32,290 bases of DNA from Prochloron sp. SulCav_FS08_3_32_3330. Lineage in GTDB: Bacteria; Cyanobacteriota; Cyanobacteriia; Cyanobacteriales; DYNF01. Under the pieces are notes generated by a model. It was not told where the DNA came from, ran no database searches, and saw nothing but the letters and a program-made list of their open reading frames with translations. This document shows, one piece after another, positions 8,878 through 15,610 of this stretch (the first letter of the stretch is position 1; every line of letters starts with the position of its first letter). The DNA lies in assembly GCA_020721205.1 (NCBI GenBank), contig DYNF01000050.1, positions 1-32,290 of the forward strand. The letters are read 5' to 3'. Both the position numbers and the translations under genes were made by a program.

Positions 8878-10029
8878 TTAGATTAAATTTTCAAATTGTT
8901 GCATAAATTGGCGATCAATATAATCTTTCAATTTCCATAATAAAGGAGATTGACAGCCAAATTTTGACCAAGATGCGATCGCCTCTTGATTTCCTGTCCC
9001 AATTAAAGCTAAGTGATTTTTCTGAGGAATATAACTTTTAAGAGGTTTGTCATTAATGATTCTGTGTAAATTTTCAAACAAAGGTTTGCCCTGACGCACA
9101 GCGAAAACTCCCGCTTTAGGGCGAGGATGATCTTTCATCGTAGCAATGTCCCCAGTAGCAAAAATAAATTCATGAGAAATAGATTGTAAATAAGGATTAA
9201 TTAAGATAAAACCTCTGTTATCCGTAGTAAGTCCTGAATTTTTGATCCAAGGGGGAGCGCTGGCTTGAGTAACCAAAAAAATAAAATTACAATTAACATT
9301 TAAACCCGATTGACAGATAATATTATTTAGGTCAATTTTTTCCACAGTTTCTCCTAAATAAAGATTAATTTTTTCGTTTAATAATAATTGATAAAGTCTG
9401 TTACTAACCCATTGATTATGATTAGATAAAAGATTATTTTGACGATTAATTAAATTAATTTTAAACTGATTTTCTGGTAACAATTGACTTAAACGGTGAT
9501 TAATATTTAAAGCCAATTCAACTCCTCCAGCCCCTCCTCCTACTATACCTAATGTTAGAGGATTCTTAACCCAAATATGTTCAGAATTAACTTTAATTGT
9601 CGTTAAAATTTGATTCCAACCTTGTAAAAATTGAGGTACTGGTTTAGCAGGAATTGTATATTTTTTAGCCCCTGTGATTAAGTTTTGATCGGGGGTGCTA
9701 CCAATATCAATAGATAAAAAATCAAAACTAATCGGCTCAGTATTTTGACAAAAAACTTTTTTATTTTCCAAGTCAATTCCTAGACATTGATCAAGATAGA
9801 ATTGAGCTTGGGCAAATTTGGCTAAAGTAATTAAATCTATATGAGTTTCTGAATCGGAATAAAACCCCGCTATATAACCGGGTAACATTCCAGAATAGGG
9901 AGTTTTTTTTACATTACTGATTAAAATAACTTGGGTATTTATTAAAGGAAATTGCCCGATTTTTTTCAATAATATTGCATGACTATGACCTCCGCCAATT
10001 AAAATTAATTTTTTCATTTTTAATGTCAT
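8878..10029 (-). CDS. NADH dehydrogenase-like flavoprotein (SelD N-terminal type)
   Basis: 383 aa. It opens with LILIGGGHSHAILL, the FAD-binding signature of the oxidoreductase family found N-terminal to selenide-water dikinase (TIGR03169 type). A second Rossmann motif TLGIVGGGAGGVELAL lies mid-protein, and FIFATGDIAT makes the late FAD contact; GMLPGYIAG and PAKPVPQF are further family motifs. Many cyanobacteria have this domain fused to SelD; here it stands alone and the gene ends before arsS with no SelD-like remnant. The start ATG overlaps the upstream stop as TAATG, implying translational coupling; a second ATG four codons in is possible. Likely a cytosolic or membrane-associated NAD(P)H:acceptor reductase serving the arsenosugar cluster, substrate unknown. 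Confidence 0.8.
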   Translation of the reverse strand: MTLKMKKLILIGGGHSHAILLKKIGQFPLINTQVILISNVKKTPYSGMLPGYIAGFYSDSETHIDLITLAKFAQAQFYLDQCLGIDLENKKVFCQNTEPISFDFLSIDIGSTPDQNLITGAKKYTIPAKPVPQFLQGWNQILTTIKVNSEHIWVKNPLTLGIVGGGAGGVELALNINHRLSQLLPENQFKINLINRQNNLLSNHNQWVSNRLYQLLLNEKINLYLGETVEKIDLNNIICQSGLNVNCNFIFLVTQASAPPWIKNSGLTTDNRGFILINPYLQSISHEFIFATGDIATMKDHPRPKAGVFAVRQGKPLFENLHRIINDKPLKSYIPQKNHLALIGTGNQEAIASWSKFGCQSPLLWKLKDYIDRQFMQQFENLI

Positions 10030-10730
10030 TAAATTTTTTCTCTGCGGTAAAATTGGTTCAATTTTTTTGGGGAAATACCACTATAATAACCCATAATAAC
10101 CAGTTGATTAATTAGGGTAGTTTTTAAGATCCCTAATTTTTGCCAACGACGATCACAAGTAATAACAGAAGCTTCGGCAATTCTAATTTTTCCTAATTTT
10201 TTTAATCTTTGGATTAAATCAAAGTCTTCCATAATTTCTAAGTTTTGAAACCCTCCTATTTGTTCAAAAATCGAGCGTTTAAGAAATATGCCTTGATCTC
10301 CGTAGGGTAAAGAAAATAGATAAGATCGCCAGTTAGCCATTATTTCAATAAATTTAAGTGCTTTATTCTTACTATTTATTTTTAATAAAAATGCTCCCGC
10401 TACAATAGTAGATTTTCCTAAAATTTCCCTAATAATATTAGGAAAATTCGGGGGAATAATTGTATCACCATGGAAAAATAAAAAAATATTACCCGTCGCT
10501 TTTGACGCACCAAAATTCATTTGATTAGCCCTACCTTTTTGGGGTGAAATATAGATTGTAATACCCATTGATTGAACAATTTTTACTGTTTCATCTGTAC
10601 TACCTCCATCTATAATAATAATTTCAATTTGATCCTTATTGCTATTATTTAAAATAGCAGTTAAGGTATTTTTGATCTTTTTTTCTTCATTTAAAACGGG
10701 AATAATAATTGAAATTTTTTGTTTTGCCAT
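10029..10730 (-). CDS. Family 2 glycosyltransferase, arsenosugar-associated (TIGR04283 type)
   Basis: 233 aa GT-A glycosyltransferase. N-terminal ISIIIPVLNEEKKI and IIIIDGGSTDET bind the sugar nucleotide; FFHGDTIIPP holds the DxD-like metal site; YGDQGIFLKR and EDFDLIQRLKKLG are typical of the rSAM-associated subgroup. No membrane anchor is seen, so it is probably cytosolic. Its 3' end overlaps the start of the flavoprotein gene (TAATG). In arsenosugar loci it is proposed to add or modify the ribose-linked moiety; the acceptor is unproven. Confidence 0.85.
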   Translation of the reverse strand: MAKQKISIIIPVLNEEKKIKNTLTAILNNSNKDQIEIIIIDGGSTDETVKIVQSMGITIYISPQKGRANQMNFGASKATGNIFLFFHGDTIIPPNFPNIIREILGKSTIVAGAFLLKINSKNKALKFIEIMANWRSYLFSLPYGDQGIFLKRSIFEQIGGFQNLEIMEDFDLIQRLKKLGKIRIAEASVITCDRRWQKLGILKTTLINQLVIMGYYSGISPKKLNQFYRREKI

Positions 10731-10837
10731 AGCCTGTTAAAGTTAAAGTTTTTAATAATGTAGGTTGGGCAATTGCTATCATAATCTTGGGGCAAAAGTT
10801 TTAAGCTTTTTCTAGCAATTTTCTCCCTCTCGTTTAA

Positions 10838-11458
10838 TTATACCAATCTACTTACTTTTTCCCAAATAGATAAATCTTCCGGGCGATCAATATCAGGTAA
10901 TTCTGGTAATAAATGATAATTTAATTTTAATTTTTTAGCAATATCAAGAGTTTGATTTAATACTTGATTGCTTCCCCATGTAATCTGATTAAAAATTGGC
11001 TCAATTATTCTATTTAAACCGATTAAATAATAACCCCCATCTTGAGCTTTTCCTAAAATCAAATCCTGATTAAAAGTTAATAAATTAAAGCTTTGTTGTA
11101 GAAGATCAATTGTTATTTCTGGACAATCAGTGCCGATCAAAATTACTTGTTTTTTTTCCTCATTAAAAGCATCAATAAAAGCCGATTTCATTTTATTACC
11201 TAAATCCCCTTCAGCTTGATATTTATAGGTTAAACTAGAACCTAACCATTGTTGCATTAAAATATTATTACCCCCCGTAAAATAAATTTGAATTTCTATA
11301 TTTTCCTGTGACAATTCCTTAAATTTATTAACTGTATATTCTGTCATTTGACGATGTAATTCCATCGCTCCTTTTTCTCCTAAAATGGGAATCATTCGGG
11401 TTTTAGTTTTTCCTATTTCGGGATACCTTGTCAAAATAATTAAAAGTTGTTTATTCAT
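10838..11458 (-). CDS. DUF2064 nucleotidyl/glycosyltransferase, arsenosugar-associated (TIGR04282 type)
   Basis: 206 aa, CofC/GT-A-like fold. The N-terminus LLIILTRYPEIGKTKTRMIP is the nucleotide-binding loop of the DUF2064 family; QVILIGTDCPEIT carries the acidic site; AQDGGYYLIGL and DIDRPEDL are family hallmarks. It is the first gene of the minus-strand cluster and lies 107 nt ahead of the TIGR04283 gene, with which it usually pairs next to arsS. Its precise reaction is not established. A hairpin-rich region sits just upstream. Confidence 0.85.
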   Translation of the reverse strand: MNKQLLIILTRYPEIGKTKTRMIPILGEKGAMELHRQMTEYTVNKFKELSQENIEIQIYFTGGNNILMQQWLGSSLTYKYQAEGDLGNKMKSAFIDAFNEEKKQVILIGTDCPEITIDLLQQSFNLLTFNQDLILGKAQDGGYYLIGLNRIIEPIFNQITWGSNQVLNQTLDIAKKLKLNYHLLPELPDIDRPEDLSIWEKVSRLV

Positions 11459-11474
11459 AATTTTTATACCACAC

Positions 11475-11520
11475 TTTGCTTATGTAGCAACGGGTTGAAA
11501 CCTGTTGCTACATAAGCAAA
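11475..11520. repeat. Long dispersed hairpin (AACGGGTT family)
   Basis: A near-perfect hairpin of about 21 bp: TTTGCTTATGTAGCAAC..., ending ...GTTGCTACATAAGCAAA around a GTTGAAACC-type loop. The core repeats at 11598-11620 and 32264-32287. It lies 17 nt upstream of the TIGR04282 gene. No T-tract follows, so it is better read as a dispersed palindromic repeat than a terminator. Confidence 0.75.
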
Positions 11521-11570
11521 ACAGGCATACGCAGGTTAAATTTTTTAATATTAGTTAATATTTAACCTAA

Positions 11571-11590
11571 AAACCCGTGAAGACGGGTTT
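11571..11590. terminator. Hairpin terminator between divergent-tail genes
   Basis: AAACCCGT-GAAG-ACGGGTTT has an 8-bp stem and tetraloop and is followed by TATTT. It may end minus-strand transcription from the RHH-like gene (11626). A second AT-rich palindrome, GGTTAAAT...ATTTAACC, lies at about 11534-11566. Confidence 0.45.
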
Positions 11591-11597
11591 TATTTGG

Positions 11598-11620
11598 GTA
11601 GCAACGGGTTAAAATCCGTT
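11598..11620. repeat. Short AACGGGTT-family hairpin
   Basis: CAACGG-GTTAAAAT-CCGTTG, preceded by TAG; a diverged copy of the palindromes at 11475 and 32264. It abuts the 3' end of the RHH-like gene. Confidence 0.6.
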
Positions 11621-11625
11621 GAAAA

Positions 11626-11958
11626 TTATCTCAGACTATTAACGCTTAAGGGAACAAGATCGCCACTTAAAGTTAAACCTAAATACATCGGTTCATTTTC
11701 CTGTATCAATTCCCCTGTGAGAACACAACTTTCATCTTTTTCGGCGATCGCATCAATTCTGGCACGAATATCAAATTTAGAAAAATGGGGGCGATAATCC
11801 CCTGATTTTTGATGGACATAATTCCAGAGTATATCTCGAATTAATGCCTGATAACCTTGATTACCCGAAAGCTCTTTCAGTTTCTCCTTCAGGCTTCTTT
11901 CTAAACGGATACTGGTAACTTCCATTTGGGTTGTGGTCGAACGAGTTTGGGTTTCCAT
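11626..11958 (-). CDS. Small RHH-like conserved protein
   Basis: 110 aa from ATG 11958, chosen because GAGG lies about 10 nt upstream; the open frame reaches 12027 but the extra residues are implausible. Residues 12-45 (MEVTSIRLERSLKEKLKELSG then YQALIRDILWNYV) match a ribbon-helix-helix pattern: a short strand and two helices, as in CopG-type repressors. The C-terminal part (CVLTGELIQENEPMYLGLTLSGDLVPL) is a small beta-rich segment that I do not recognise; its CVLTGE...EPM phrase recalls zinc-ribbon-like cyanobacterial proteins but only one Cys is present. Likely a small DNA-binding regulator. It is transcribed away from the structured HNH leader. Confidence 0.6.
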   Translation of the reverse strand: METQTRSTTTQMEVTSIRLERSLKEKLKELSGNQGYQALIRDILWNYVHQKSGDYRPHFSKFDIRARIDAIAEKDESCVLTGELIQENEPMYLGLTLSGDLVPLSVNSLR

Positions 11959-12062
11959 AATTTTTTTCCTCAAAATAGTAGACATATTTATAATACAAGT
12001 GTAGTATAGAAAAGGAAAGTTAACCACGTTTAGTAAATCTAATTATTCTTATGACATCTTTA

Positions 12063-12427
12063 AACCTATCTCTCACCACCAACTACAGCGATGATTGTCA
12101 GTCAAACTGGCACGATCGCGCTATTGGTGGTTATTTTATAGGTTATTTTAGATTGGATAGAATAGAAACAAATGATCATCGGTCTCTGCTGGAGACAAAA
12201 CTTAATATTTTATTCAATTTTTCTAACTGTCATTATTCACCAATTAATCCAATCATTAGCCCAAAATTTAATAATTTAAAACTTAATTTTCTCAGGGGGA
12301 GGTCTCGGTTTAAACTAAAACTGTATCAGTTTTTATCAAAATTTAAACTGATTGTACTCACCTAAAATTAAATCTGATTTTAATTTTTCCCCCGCATCTT
12401 AATTTAAGAAGTGGGGAATTTTTTGTT
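12063..12427 (+). ncRNA. Candidate structured RNA or cis-regulatory leader of the HNH gene
   Basis: Three nested helices are visible: AACCTAT (12063-12069) with ATAGGTT (12138-12144), CCACCAA (12076-12082) with TTGGTGG (12124-12130), and GCGAT (12088-12092) with ATCGC (12115-12119). The apex is capped by CAGT-CAA-ACTG. GTCTC-TGCTG-GAGAC follows at 12182-12196. At 12317-12350 the segment CAGTTT can pair with either an upstream AAACTG or a downstream AAACTG. A terminator with a T-tract closes the unit on the plus strand only. It does not carry the signature sequences of RNase P RNA, tmRNA, SRP RNA or 6S RNA that I know. No convincing promoter was found, so the 5' end is a guess. Confidence 0.45.
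12389..12427 (+). terminator. Intrinsic terminator upstream of the HNH gene
   Basis: CCCCGCATCTTAA then TTAAGAAGTGGGG forms a stem of about 12 bp with one mismatch, followed by AATTTTTTG. The T-tract is on the plus side only. It precedes the HNH start by about 55 nt, so it either ends a separate RNA or acts as an attenuator. Confidence 0.7.
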
Positions 12428-12482
12428 TAATTCATTTTTGTAAGAGCTTCAACCTAATTCTAAAAACAAAAGGAGTTCAGCC

Positions 12483-13010
12483 GTGACCAGTCTAACGAAT
12501 ATTTTTAAACAATCTGTGGTGGTCTTTTCTAAAAATTACCTACCGATTGAACGAATTAATCTTAAACGAGCGATCATTCTGCTTGTCACCGATAAAGCTG
12601 AACCCGTTGATTTTCTCGCCGGAGAGATATTAGAAGTGCGATCGCCAAGTTTAATTTTACAAGTACCACCTTGTATTCGTTTAAAAATTGGTGGCTCAGA
12701 AAGGGGCTGGAAAGTTCCCCCTGTATCTCGCAAAGAGATTTTACGACGGGATAAACATCAATGTCAATATTGTGGAAGCAAAAAAAATCTGACTATTGAT
12801 CACGTTATTCCCCGTTCTAAAGGCGGAAAACACACTTGGGATAATGTCGTCATCGCTTGTGAGTATTGTAACTCCCATAAAGGAGATCGTTTTCTTCATC
12901 AAGTGGGAATGCACCTCAAAACTACGCCGAAAGCCCCCTGTCATCCTGCTGTCACCTTTGCTGAAAAATTTTGGCATGATCAACAGCAAAAGCAAGTTAA
13001 CCCTCTATAA
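12483..13010 (+). CDS. HNH endonuclease
   Basis: 175 aa starting at GTG with AGGAG 7 nt upstream. The N-terminal half (VVVFSKNYLPIERINLKRAI, then a KAEPVDF strand) is the small beta domain that precedes HNH in the widespread McrA-like bacterial family. The HNH module is complete: Cys94-x2-Cys97, Asp106-His107 in IDHVIPRSKGG, Asn121 in WDNVV, then Cys126-x2-Cys129 and His132. It should be a metal-dependent nuclease. The beta+HNH layout at about 175 aa also resembles the short IshB proteins of the IscB lineage, but there is no RuvC and no mobile-element ends are seen. A structured, terminator-capped stretch lies directly upstream, and a small gene follows after 16 nt. Substrate unknown. Confidence 0.85.
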   Translation: MTSLTNIFKQSVVVFSKNYLPIERINLKRAIILLVTDKAEPVDFLAGEILEVRSPSLILQVPPCIRLKIGGSERGWKVPPVSRKEILRRDKHQCQYCGSKKNLTIDHVIPRSKGGKHTWDNVVIACEYCNSHKGDRFLHQVGMHLKTTPKAPCHPAVTFAEKFWHDQQQKQVNPL

Positions 13011-13026
13011 CAGGAGAAGATCACAG

Positions 13027-13407
13027 ATGTTGAAATTAACCTATACAGAAAATGGCTTTTATTTAGAACTTTTAAATCAATCTCTGGAAAAATGGTTAAA
13101 AAACCGTTTATGGGTGTCTGTAAGGGCGGCTACTAGCTTTTTTATTGAACCCAGTTCAGCTTCTTTTTTAATTCCGGCTGATTTAAAGGGCTTAAAACCT
13201 TTAGAAAAAGTACAATCTGAAAATGGTGATCTAATGGCGATCGCTTTAGCTGATGAGGATTTTGTCGAAATTAGTCTTCAAGGAAATTGGATCGTAGGGG
13301 ATCCCCATAGTGAAGAAGGAATTTTTGTCACAAATTTAACGCAAAAAGCTGAATTTTTCCTCTTTAAATTATGGCAAGAAGCTCAAAATACACCGATTGA
13401 ATTTTAA
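13027..13407 (+). CDS. Small conserved hypothetical protein behind the HNH gene
   Basis: 126 aa from ATG 13027, with AGGAGA about 9 nt upstream; the frame extends upstream inside the HNH gene but that part is a shadow. Alpha/beta, acidic and soluble: LTYTENGFYLELL, then VSVRAATSFFIEPSSASFLIPADL, MAIALADEDFVEISLQG and a final helix EFFLFKLWQEA. No catalytic motif or signal peptide is evident. It is 16 nt behind the HNH gene and probably co-transcribed, so it may modulate or accompany the nuclease. I recall similar proteins only from cyanobacteria and assign no function. Confidence 0.65.
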   Translation: MLKLTYTENGFYLELLNQSLEKWLKNRLWVSVRAATSFFIEPSSASFLIPADLKGLKPLEKVQSENGDLMAIALADEDFVEISLQGNWIVGDPHSEEGIFVTNLTQKAEFFLFKLWQEAQNTPIEF

Positions 13408-13430
13408 ATTATTAGTTATTAGTTATTAGT

Positions 13431-13489
13431 TATCAATACTTTAAGGGATAACTGTGAGTATTCATCTCGCTTTGAAATAAATTTCAAAG
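13431..13489. repeat. 41-bp dispersed repeat, copy 1, with palindrome
   Basis: TATCAATACTTTAAGGGATA... to CATCTCGCT (13431-13471), directly followed by the palindrome CTTTGAAAT-AA-ATTTCAAAG (13470-13489). The repeat itself contains AATACT and its complement AGTATT. It is 38/41 identical to copy 2. Confidence 0.85.
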
Positions 13490-13545
13490 CTAATAGCAAA
13501 AGTCTGCTAAAGCGACTAAGAAATTATATTTTAAACCCGACTTTG

Positions 13546-13576
13546 AAAACACCCTGCTACAATACAGGGTGTTTTT
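13546..13576 (+). terminator. Intrinsic terminator after the HNH operon
   Basis: AAAACACCCTG-8 nt-CAGGGTGTTTTT: an 11-bp stem followed by T-rich sequence. The A-tract on the other side would also allow termination of minus-strand transcripts. Confidence 0.85.
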
Positions 13577-13716
13577 ATTCTCAAATTTTGTGATGTTTAT
13601 AACCTTTTTTTGATTAGGTTTTTAGGTTATTTTTAATGTTAATAAATCAAATATTATGAAAAAATCAGATCATTATTAACAGCAATTTAGTTAACTTTAG
13701 TTAACGATTTTTATTA

Positions 13717-13738
13717 GCAATGAAATTCATTTCATTGC
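13717..13738. repeat. Perfect 10-bp palindrome with GAAAT-TC-ATTTC core
   Basis: GCAATGAAAT-TC-ATTTCATTGC. It lies just before copy 2 of the 41-bp repeat and shares its core with the palindromes at 13470-13489 and 21774-21789 while the outer arms differ. Confidence 0.8.
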
Positions 13739-13740
13739 GG

Positions 13741-13797
13741 TATCAATACTTTAATGGATTAATGTGAGTATTCATCTCGCTCTTAAATCCATTTAAG
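13741..13797. repeat. 41-bp dispersed repeat, copy 2, with palindrome
   Basis: 13741-13781 matches copy 1 at 38 of 41 positions. It is again followed by a palindrome, this time CTTAAAT-CC-ATTTAAG (13782-13797), which contains the stop codon of the PD-(D/E)XK-like gene. Confidence 0.85.
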
Positions 13798-14407
13798 TAA
13801 TTTCCATAATCCCAATAATACTTGAAATTAACTGTTCTAAATCCCCCGGAACTTTATATAATTCTAAATCTTGACTAATCGTTTTTTCTTGATTATTAAG
13901 TTTAGCAAAACGCCAAATTTCTCCCATCGTTACTGCACCATATAAACAATCAATTTGTTCATCCCATTCTGTTAAAGCAATTAATTCTACTGCTAATTGA
14001 GTAAAGCCTTTTGCTAAATCATCATGTTTGGCTTCTACTACTAAAAATTGATGTTCTGAACGTAATAAATAATCCAAATTTCCCTTTAACCATTGATTAA
14101 TATTTACATTATATTCAATTTTTAATTGACAATGACAAAAAGCCGCAATTTCTAATAAAATTGGAGCAACTAATGTTTCCCTTCTTGCCGTTTCACTCGT
14201 AAGAGTAACACAAGGTAAAGTTCTTTCTAAACGCTGACGTAATTCTGGTAATTGTTCAGGAAGTCGTTGAGCCTGTGGTAAATTTAATTGAGATTGTACA
14301 AATTTATAACCAAATTCGGCTAAAATATCATCTGGTTCACAATTTAACTCAAAATAAGAACGAAAAGTATATGATTGATCTTCTTGTAAAATTCTACGTT
14401 TTACCAT
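13793..14407 (-). CDS. PD-(D/E)XK-like conserved protein
   Basis: 204 aa. The core GNLDYLLRSEHQFLVVEAK shows Asp112, Glu125 and Lys127 in the spacing of a PD-(D/E)XK nuclease, followed by a helix (DLAKGFTQLAVELIAL) that often carries a conserved Gln; Gln137 fits. The N-terminal part has ELNCEPDDILAEFGY, and a stretch rich in Leu, Gln and Arg. No membrane segment or signal peptide. It lies 81 nt downstream of the ParA gene on the same strand and may be co-transcribed. I recall homologues in cyanobacteria annotated only as hypothetical. A nuclease-like fold is fairly likely; activity is untested. Confidence 0.65.
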   Translation of the reverse strand: MVKRRILQEDQSYTFRSYFELNCEPDDILAEFGYKFVQSQLNLPQAQRLPEQLPELRQRLERTLPCVTLTSETARRETLVAPILLEIAAFCHCQLKIEYNVNINQWLKGNLDYLLRSEHQFLVVEAKHDDLAKGFTQLAVELIALTEWDEQIDCLYGAVTMGEIWRFAKLNNQEKTISQDLELYKVPGDLEQLISSIIGIMEIT

Positions 14408-14455
14408 GATTTTTATGCCCTATTTATTAATAGTTTTGATCACTATTGTTGAGTT

Positions 14456-14488
14456 TTAAAATTAAAAATTAAAAATTAAAAATTAAAA
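14456..14488. repeat. AT microsatellite
   Basis: About four copies of AAAAATTA-type 7-8 bp units lie directly behind the ParA stop codon. Slippage-type low-complexity DNA. Confidence 0.7.
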
Positions 14489-15427
14489 TTATTCTAATGT
14501 TTTTAAATCTACAGAAGCATTTTCTAATTTTTTCGCACTTTCAGTTTGTTGTACTTTTTCTAAAACTTCCTCAGTTAACTTTAAAAAAGCCCTAGCCCCG
14601 GCTGAAGCAGGATGAGATAAAACCACAGGGCTAAAAGTATCTAAAGCTTTAGAAACATTAATATCCATAGGTATTTTTTGTTGGAATAATTCACTAGGTT
14701 TAAAGTCATTTTGTACCCGTTTCATTACTTGTTTATAATAAGTTCCGAGTAAAGTATTTCCAGATAAAATAAAGACAATTCCTAATAATTCAATCGTCAA
14801 AGGATGATTTTTTTTATGATTTTCTCTTAACTGTTTAATTCTTCTTTGTAAAAGTTGAATACCAATCACAGAAAGAGGCTCCGGGCGTGAAGGTAATAAA
14901 TAAAAATCACTCGCCGCAATACCACTACGAGTAGTTAAATTATACCCGGGCGCACAATCCATAATAATAAAATCATATTGATCCAGCACAGGCTCTAAAA
15001 TATTTTTCACTAATACTCTTTCAAATTCACTCCACACTTCTTCAAATTTAATATTATTTTCTTCTAAAGCCTTATTATGGAGCATTTCAGATACTAAATA
15101 TTCATCATAAAGTTCAATATCTCCGGGCAATAAATCTAAGCCATTTAAGTTACAAACGTAGGATTTTAAAACATCATTAATATCAAGATTTTTTTCACTA
15201 GGTTTAATTTGATTATTTATTAATGAGCTAATTGTCCGTTTTTCTTTTCTGAGTTTAGCAAATTCTTGAGGAGGCATTAAACTCAATGTAGCACTAATTT
15301 GTGCGTCTAAATCCACTACTAATACTCGTTTTTTATGGTTTTTGACTAAAGAGGCGGCTAAGTTAACGGTGAGAGTTGTTTTGCCGACACCACCTTTCAT
15401 ATTGACTGTACTAATAATGATTGCCAT
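14489..15427 (-). CDS. ParA/MinD-family ATPase
   Basis: 312 aa. The deviant Walker A box NMKGGVGKTT has the signature Lys11 and the P-loop Lys16. Walker A' VVDLDAQISATLSL and Walker B DFIIMDCAPG are intact, and LPSRPEPLSVIGIQ follows. It is longer than minimal ParA owing to an insert around residues 70-125 (charged, KLRKEKRTISSLINNQIK and onward). It keeps the signature lysine, unlike the carboxysome-positioning McdA type. No ParB, parS array or plasmid gene is near, so this is an orphan ParA. Such proteins position protein or DNA cargo on the nucleoid. The cargo is unknown; the PD-(D/E)XK-like gene downstream is a candidate partner. Confidence 0.85.
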   Translation of the reverse strand: MAIIISTVNMKGGVGKTTLTVNLAASLVKNHKKRVLVVDLDAQISATLSLMPPQEFAKLRKEKRTISSLINNQIKPSEKNLDINDVLKSYVCNLNGLDLLPGDIELYDEYLVSEMLHNKALEENNIKFEEVWSEFERVLVKNILEPVLDQYDFIIMDCAPGYNLTTRSGIAASDFYLLPSRPEPLSVIGIQLLQRRIKQLRENHKKNHPLTIELLGIVFILSGNTLLGTYYKQVMKRVQNDFKPSELFQQKIPMDINVSKALDTFSPVVLSHPASAGARAFLKLTEEVLEKVQQTESAKKLENASVDLKTLE

Positions 15428-15529
15428 TGAGATTAATCCTTATAAAAAATAGTTTAATACCTAATCATAACAGAAATTAGAGATTTGATCACAGACATCC
15501 TACCTGTGCCACAATCCATCATTAATCAG

Positions 15530-15576
15530 AAATATTATCAATAAGTATTGCAAAATATTATCAACTAGGGTAAACT
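15530..15576 (+). promoter_or_regulatory. feoB promoter with overlapping direct repeats
   Basis: -35 TTGCAA (15548-15553), 17-nt spacer, -10 TAAACT (15571-15576), ATG at 15611. AAATATTATCAA occurs at 15530-15541 and again at 15553-15564, upstream of and inside the promoter. GATAAT-type half sites on the minus strand resemble Fur-box halves, so iron-dependent repression is plausible. Confidence 0.5.
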
Positions 15577-15610
15577 GAGAAATCAATCAAGATTATGGAA
15601 TATCAAAATT

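Larger units (their letters stand above)
11959..12482. other. 524-nt gene-free region with RNA-like structure
   Basis: Lies between the divergent RHH-like and HNH genes. A 104-codon frame at 12051-12365 has no recognisable protein character and no ribosome-binding site. The stretch instead carries nested inverted repeats (12063-12144), small hairpins (12182-12196, 12317-12333) and an intrinsic terminator (12389-12427), all in an order compatible with plus-strand RNA. Confidence 0.6.
13408..13792. other. Repeat-rich 385-nt intergenic region
   Basis: No gene is visible. It holds a terminator (13546-13576), two copies of a 41-bp repeat (13431-13471, 13741-13781) and three perfect palindromes with an AAAT-NN-ATTT centre. 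TTATTAG and TTAGTTAAC microrepeats fill the rest. Confidence 0.7.

Noticed and set aside
8878-10029. selD
   Set aside because: Only the N-terminal flavoprotein part of SelD fusions is present; no selenide kinase domain follows.
12051-12365. 104-codon open frame upstream of the HNH gene
   Set aside because: No ribosome-binding site, no domain-like pattern, and it runs through inverted repeats; better explained as structured noncoding DNA.
11959-12482. RNase P RNA, tmRNA, 6S or SRP RNA
   Set aside because: None of the conserved sequence blocks that I know for these RNAs were found on either strand.
12483-13010. IscB or Cas9-like RNA-guided nuclease
   Set aside because: Only 175 aa with a single HNH domain; no RuvC, arginine-rich helix or element ends.
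14489-15427. McdA carboxysome-positioning ATPase or plasmid ParA system
   Set aside because: It keeps the signature lysine that McdA lacks, and no ParB, McdB or replication gene is adjacent.
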